Shown piece after piece: positions 60,605-64,000 of a stretch of 64,000 nt of DNA. The DNA is from Marinobacter sp. BGYM27. GTDB lineage: Bacteria > Pseudomonadota > Gammaproteobacteria > Pseudomonadales > Oleiphilaceae. Position numbers and translations under genes: made by a program. Under the pieces are notes generated by a model that saw nothing but the letters and a program-made list of their open reading frames with translations, ran no database searches and had not been told where the DNA came from. Within the stretch, counting starts at the first letter, position 1. Every line of letters begins with the position of its first letter. The stretch lies in NCBI GenBank assembly GCA_025153445.1, contig JANZNS010000003.1, positions 186,001 through 250,000 of the forward strand, written 5' to 3'.

Positions 60605-60862
60605 TCATTGAACTGAACCAGAGGCGGGCGTGACAGGCTTTCCCTCCACCAGAATCAAATGATCCAGGCGAATCAACTGCCCCCTTCCCAGTAACAAAAA
60701 CTCATCACCGGCCCGGGTAAACACGTCTTTAATTCGATCATGATAGGTCTGAATCTGGCCGGATTCGTCCCTGAAGACGATTTCTACGAGACGTTGGAAG
60801 GTCGCAACTTCAAGCAGCGCGTCGTGAGCCGCACAGTCAATGGGCTGGTAGTGTTGGTTCAT
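60605..60862 (-). CDS. Rof-like (Rho-binding antiterminator) family protein
   Basis: An 85-residue protein with the Rof pattern: YQPIDCAAHDALLEVATFQRLVEIVFRDESGQIQTYHDRIKDVFTRAGDEFLLLGRGQLIRLDHLI. In E. coli, YaeO/Rof binds Rho and blocks termination. The SH3-like barrel residues are present. ATG 60862 follows AAGGATG. No operon partner. Confidence 0.8.
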   Translation of the reverse strand: MNQHYQPIDCAAHDALLEVATFQRLVEIVFRDESGQIQTYHDRIKDVFTRAGDEFLLLGRGQLIRLDHLILVEGKPVTPASGSVQ

Positions 60863-61008
60863 GGACATCCTTATCACTGAGTATCATCCGATGGAAACCG
60901 GCCCGGGTATCGCGCTGCTGCGCTTTTCCGGGCCGGCATCAGTCTCTCAGTCTGGTTCAGGAGTCCAGCATTTGCCACCAGGATTAAGTGACGCACTACC
61001 GAATGAGA

Positions 61009-62811
61009 TCAAAACCACTCGGGTTTCATTTCGAGGCAGGTATTGTCACGATTCTCCAGCAGCACAATATCCTGCGCTACAGTGGGCAACTCCCAGTGGA
61101 AGAAATACTGGGCCGCCTGCATCTTGCCTTCATAGAAGGCCCGCTCGGCCTCGGTCAGGCTGGCCTGCAGATACTGCTCGGCCACATTGGCCTGTCGCAA
61201 CCACATCCACGCCACGGTGATGTGACCAAACAGGTGCAGGTAGCAACCGGCATTCGCCAGCACACCATCTGGCCCCTCTTTCATCAGCGCCGCGCCCAGA
61301 TCCTGGGTGACCTTGACCGCACGCTGAAGGGTTTCGCTCAGTGATAGCGCCCACTGCTGACAACGGGGACTGGTCGCCCCTTCCAGATCCACCTGCATGG
61401 CCTGCATCATCAGTTGCAACCCGAGGCTCTTGTCCTGCCATACCTTGCGCCCCAGCAGATCCAGCGCCTGTATCCCGTTCGTGCCCTCGTGAATCGGGTT
61501 CAGGCGGTTGTCGCGCCAGCACTGCTCAACCGGGTATTCACGGGTATAGCCTGCTCCGCCGTATACCTGTATCGCCAGATCATTGGCTTTGGGGCCGTAC
61601 TCTGAGGGCCAGGCTTTCATGATCGGCGTCAGCAGATCCAGCAGTTTACCCGCGTGCATCCGCTTTTCAGGGTCGGGGTGGGTGTTCTGATCATCCACCA
61701 GTCTCGCGCCGTAAAGGCATAATGCCAGACCGCCCTCGCTGTAGGCCTTCTGGGCCAGCAACATGCGGCGCACATCGGCATGCTCGATCAACGCGACCGG
61801 CGGACTGGTTGGGTCCGATTCGGACGGCTTACGCCCCTGCAGGCGCTCGCGGGCATACTCAAGGCTGTGCAGATACCCTCGATATCCGATTACCGCGGCC
61901 CCATAGCCGACACCCAGACGTGCTTCATTCATCATCTGGAACATGTACTTGAGGCCCTGGTGTGCCTCGCCAACCAGATAGCCATGACAAGGCGCATCAT
62001 CACCAAAGCTCAGTGCGGTTGAGGTGGTGCCGCGATAACCCAGCTTGTGGATCAGGCCCGCCAGCGCGACGCCGTTGCGTCCGAGCACGTTGCCCTCGTC
62101 GTCGGTAAGAAACTTCGGCACGATAAACAGCGAAATACCTTTCACACCTGGAGGTGCCCCCTTGATCTTGGCCAGCACCAGATGAACGATATTGTCTGTT
62201 ATGGACTGCTCACCACCGGAGATATAGATCTTGGCGCCCTTGATCAGATAGTGGCCTTCATCCGTGGGCGTCGCAGAGGTGCGAATATCACTCAGGGAAG
62301 AGCCTGCGTGAGGTTCAGTCAACGCCATGGTGCCGCTATAACGGCCATCCAGCATGGGCGGTAGATACTTCAGGCGCTGGGATTCGGAACCAAAGATACG
62401 AATCAGGTTCGCCGCAGCCGTGGTCAGAAAAGCATAGCCCGCGGTGCCTGGATTGGCAGCCGTAAAAAAGCCGTTGCAAGCTGCCATAACCGTTTCAGGC
62501 AACTGCATGCCACCCAGATCATAGTCATACCGGCCCGTCAGAAAACCCGCCTCGGCATAGGCATCAAAGGCCTCTTTCACCTGGGGAATCATTTCGACCT
62601 GACCGTTCACAAACTGGGGTTCGTTCTTGTCCGCTTCACTGTTATGGGGCGCAAACTTGTCCCGTGCGATCTTGTCTGCTGTCTCGATCACGGCATCAAA
62701 GGTTTCACGGCTGTGCTCGTTATAGCGCTCGCGGTCGCATAGCGAGCCAGTATCCAGCACGTCGTAAAGCAGAAATTCGAGGTCGCGGCGATCAATCAGG
62801 GTATCGGTCAT
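61009..62811 (-). CDS. acyl-CoA dehydrogenase, long form with C-terminal domain
   Basis: A 600-residue acyl-CoA dehydrogenase of the FadE-like long type. It carries MALTEPHAGSSLSDIRTSATP at about 165-185, GGAGYTREYPVEQCWRDNRLNPIHEGTNGIQALDLLGRK near 430, and an added C-terminal helical domain to residue 600. The catalytic glutamate in IHEGTNGIQALDL is present. It oxidises acyl-CoA in the cytoplasm or at the membrane. The gene has no local fatty-acid partner. ATG 62811 gives the usual N-terminus, though no clear ribosome site precedes it. Confidence 0.9.
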   Translation of the reverse strand: MTDTLIDRRDLEFLLYDVLDTGSLCDRERYNEHSRETFDAVIETADKIARDKFAPHNSEADKNEPQFVNGQVEMIPQVKEAFDAYAEAGFLTGRYDYDLGGMQLPETVMAACNGFFTAANPGTAGYAFLTTAAANLIRIFGSESQRLKYLPPMLDGRYSGTMALTEPHAGSSLSDIRTSATPTDEGHYLIKGAKIYISGGEQSITDNIVHLVLAKIKGAPPGVKGISLFIVPKFLTDDEGNVLGRNGVALAGLIHKLGYRGTTSTALSFGDDAPCHGYLVGEAHQGLKYMFQMMNEARLGVGYGAAVIGYRGYLHSLEYARERLQGRKPSESDPTSPPVALIEHADVRRMLLAQKAYSEGGLALCLYGARLVDDQNTHPDPEKRMHAGKLLDLLTPIMKAWPSEYGPKANDLAIQVYGGAGYTREYPVEQCWRDNRLNPIHEGTNGIQALDLLGRKVWQDKSLGLQLMMQAMQVDLEGATSPRCQQWALSLSETLQRAVKVTQDLGAALMKEGPDGVLANAGCYLHLFGHITVAWMWLRQANVAEQYLQASLTEAERAFYEGKMQAAQYFFHWELPTVAQDIVLLENRDNTCLEMKPEWF

Positions 62812-62853
62812 CGGGAGTTGGCCTTATACGGAATCTTGAGAGTAATGTGGTCG

Positions 62854-63009
62854 TCACTTGAGCGTAATACGCCATCGGTCTGGCACTCGGACAGACACAG
62901 CATCGGCGCTGGCGTTGCAATTGGGGCAGTTTCGCTTCACCAGGAAGCCGTTTATCTCCCAAGAATCGCACAACAGGGGTTTGGTGAAAACCGTCACATC
63001 TGACACAAT
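62854..63009 (-). CDS. possible small zinc-ribbon-like protein
   Basis: A GTG-started frame of 51 codons in the 235-base gap upstream of the acyl-CoA dehydrogenase. It encodes one CPNC pair (VKRNCPNCNASADAV) plus a further cysteine (PLLCDSWEI), which suggests a small metal-binding protein. The frame is compact and codon use looks like its surroundings. It may also be chance; no promoter is evident. Confidence 0.3.
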   Translation of the reverse strand: MVSDVTVFTKPLLCDSWEINGFLVKRNCPNCNASADAVSVRVPDRWRITLK

Positions 63010-63046
63010 ATTGGTTAAATTCGCCAATCTGCCCGATATCGATGCC

Positions 63047-64000
63047 ATGCAACGCGTCACCATTGTAGGTTTTCCCGGCGCGCTTGCCAGCACCATTACC
63101 GGCATGATGGATCTTTTCCAGTTGGCCGGTGTGACCTGGGCGCGGATTCAGGGCTCCGAACCCCACCAACGTTTCAGTGTGGAGCTGCTAACACTGGACG
63201 GTGCGCCCTGCCGCTGCCTGAACGGTATATCGCTGATTGCCCACGGCAGCCTTGCGGACCATCCGCCGGGCGACCTTGTGCTCGTCCCAACCATTGGCGG
63301 CCCGATAGAGAAAACCCTGGCCGAGGCCGGCCCGATTCTCGGCTGGCTGAATCAGCAAGCCATCGCCGGCTCGACAATCGCCAGCAACTGCACCGGTGCC
63401 TTTCTGCTAGGCGAAGCCGGGCTGCTCGACGGTAAAAAGGCAACCACCCACTGGGGTTTCAGTGACCTGTTCCGACAACGTTTTCCGGCTGTTGACTGCC
63501 ACCCCGAGCAACTGGTCACCGTAGACGGCTCAATTGCATGCGCCGGAGGCGGCACCGCCTGGTGGGATCTGGGGATTTTGTTGATCGAACGATTCGCAGG
63601 CGCTCAGGTCGCAAGAGAACTGGCCAAAGCGTTTGTCGTCGATGCCGGTCGTCGTAGCCAGGCCCCCTACTCCGCCATGCAGACCAAACGCTATCATCAG
63701 GATGATACGATCCTGGCACTGCAGGACTGGCTGGATACCCACTACGCCTATCCTGTGACGACGGATGATCTGGTGCAGCAAAGCGGCCTCAGTAGCCGGT
63801 CTCTCCTAAGGCGATTCAAAGCCGCCACCGGCGATACTCCGCACCGCTATCTGCAACTACTGCGCATAGAGGCTGCGCGTCACTTGTTGGAGACCACGCC
63901 CTGCCCGGTCGAGCAGGTCACCCATAAGGTGGGTTATGACGATGTCAGCTCGTTTACCCGTCTGTTCAAACGCGTCACCGGACTGCCACCCAACGTCTAC
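63047..64000 (+). CDS. GlxA-family transcription regulator (partial)
   Basis: A frame open from ATG 63047 to the window end, 318 codons. The N-terminal DJ-1/PfpI-like domain has the elbow GSTIASNCTGAFLLGEAGLLDGKKATTHWGF near 105-135, where the cysteine sits. The C-terminal AraC-type domain begins near 228 (YPVTTDDLVQQSGLSSRSLLRRFKAATGDTPHRYL) and continues with VTHKVGYDDVSSFTRLFKRVTG. GlxA-family proteins control metabolism of nitrogenous or quaternary compounds. The target is not visible; the end is beyond the window. Confidence 0.88.
   Translation, partial: MQRVTIVGFPGALASTITGMMDLFQLAGVTWARIQGSEPHQRFSVELLTLDGAPCRCLNGISLIAHGSLADHPPGDLVLVPTIGGPIEKTLAEAGPILGWLNQQAIAGSTIASNCTGAFLLGEAGLLDGKKATTHWGFSDLFRQRFPAVDCHPEQLVTVDGSIACAGGGTAWWDLGILLIERFAGAQVARELAKAFVVDAGRRSQAPYSAMQTKRYHQDDTILALQDWLDTHYAYPVTTDDLVQQSGLSSRSLLRRFKAATGDTPHRYLQLLRIEAARHLLETTPCPVEQVTHKVGYDDVSSFTRLFKRVTGLPPNVY

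Overview
The window reads as a chromosomal segment of an aerobic, moderately GC-rich gammaproteobacterium. Gene families and order resemble Marinobacter and other marine Oceanospirillales/Alteromonadales relatives. Supporting signs are D-2-hydroxyglutarate dehydrogenase divergent from serA, a TRAP transporter, an imelysin/di-haem oxidoreductase iron operon, acyl-CoA metabolism genes, an ArgO/ArgP-type pair and rlmJ. The genus is inference. No rRNA, tRNA, CRISPR array, prophage or intact insertion sequence was seen.

Positions 1-2917 are the accessory part: an array of integron gene cassettes, all read on the minus strand and each followed by an attC-like site. The cassettes carry, in transcription order, a small membrane protein, a second membrane protein, an orphan Imm8-type immunity protein, a cysteine-rich putative metal-binding protein, a Phd/ParE-type toxin-antitoxin pair, and a membrane protein whose frame is cut by an in-frame amber stop. 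No integrase gene lies next to the array in this window, but a lone core site with two upstream direct repeats at 2911-2989 looks like a relic attI.

3138-13880 holds mostly housekeeping genes: an M23 peptidase, a VOC protein, a quinone oxidoreductase, two small membrane proteins, a purine-salvage pair (AzgA-type permease plus apt), a fumarylacetoacetate hydrolase family protein, a UbiB-like kinase, an ankyrin protein, and an ECF sigma/anti-sigma pair. A large internally duplicated lipoprotein (13895-15925) converges on the sigma pair. 16114-25032 holds an ABM protein, a YghU-type glutathione transferase, an acyl-CoA ligase, an AraC regulator, a thiolase/acyl-CoA dehydrogenase/SDR operon and a Bcr-type efflux pump.

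25351-31791 contains a two-domain surface-glycan acyltransferase, a LysE exporter with an AraC regulator, a tandem pair of paralogous exported proteins abutting a remnant of a glutathione transferase gene, a second toxin-antitoxin pair (ParDE) and a thioesterase. ParDE and the thioesterase converge on what may be a collapsed attC. 31932-41450 carries a sirtuin, the D2HGDH/serA divergent pair with a 152-bp MITE-like inverted-repeat element inserted before serA, an OmpA-like lipoprotein, hydrolases, an SDR, a GIY-YIG protein, a DMT transporter and a DUF4168 protein.

41479-48954 has a TRAP transporter, a META-domain lipoprotein, an MscS channel cotranscribed with an unrecognised protein that has a degenerate NTPase look, and rlmJ. 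49159-54233 is an iron-responsive imelysin / di-haem oxidoreductase / imelysin / DUF1513 operon behind a promoter overlapped by a candidate Fur box. 54374-64000 holds a transporter, the ArgO/ArgP-like pair, a chemoreceptor with its sensor domain at the C-terminus, small lipoproteins, a Rof-like protein, a large acyl-CoA dehydrogenase and a GlxA-type regulator running off the window.
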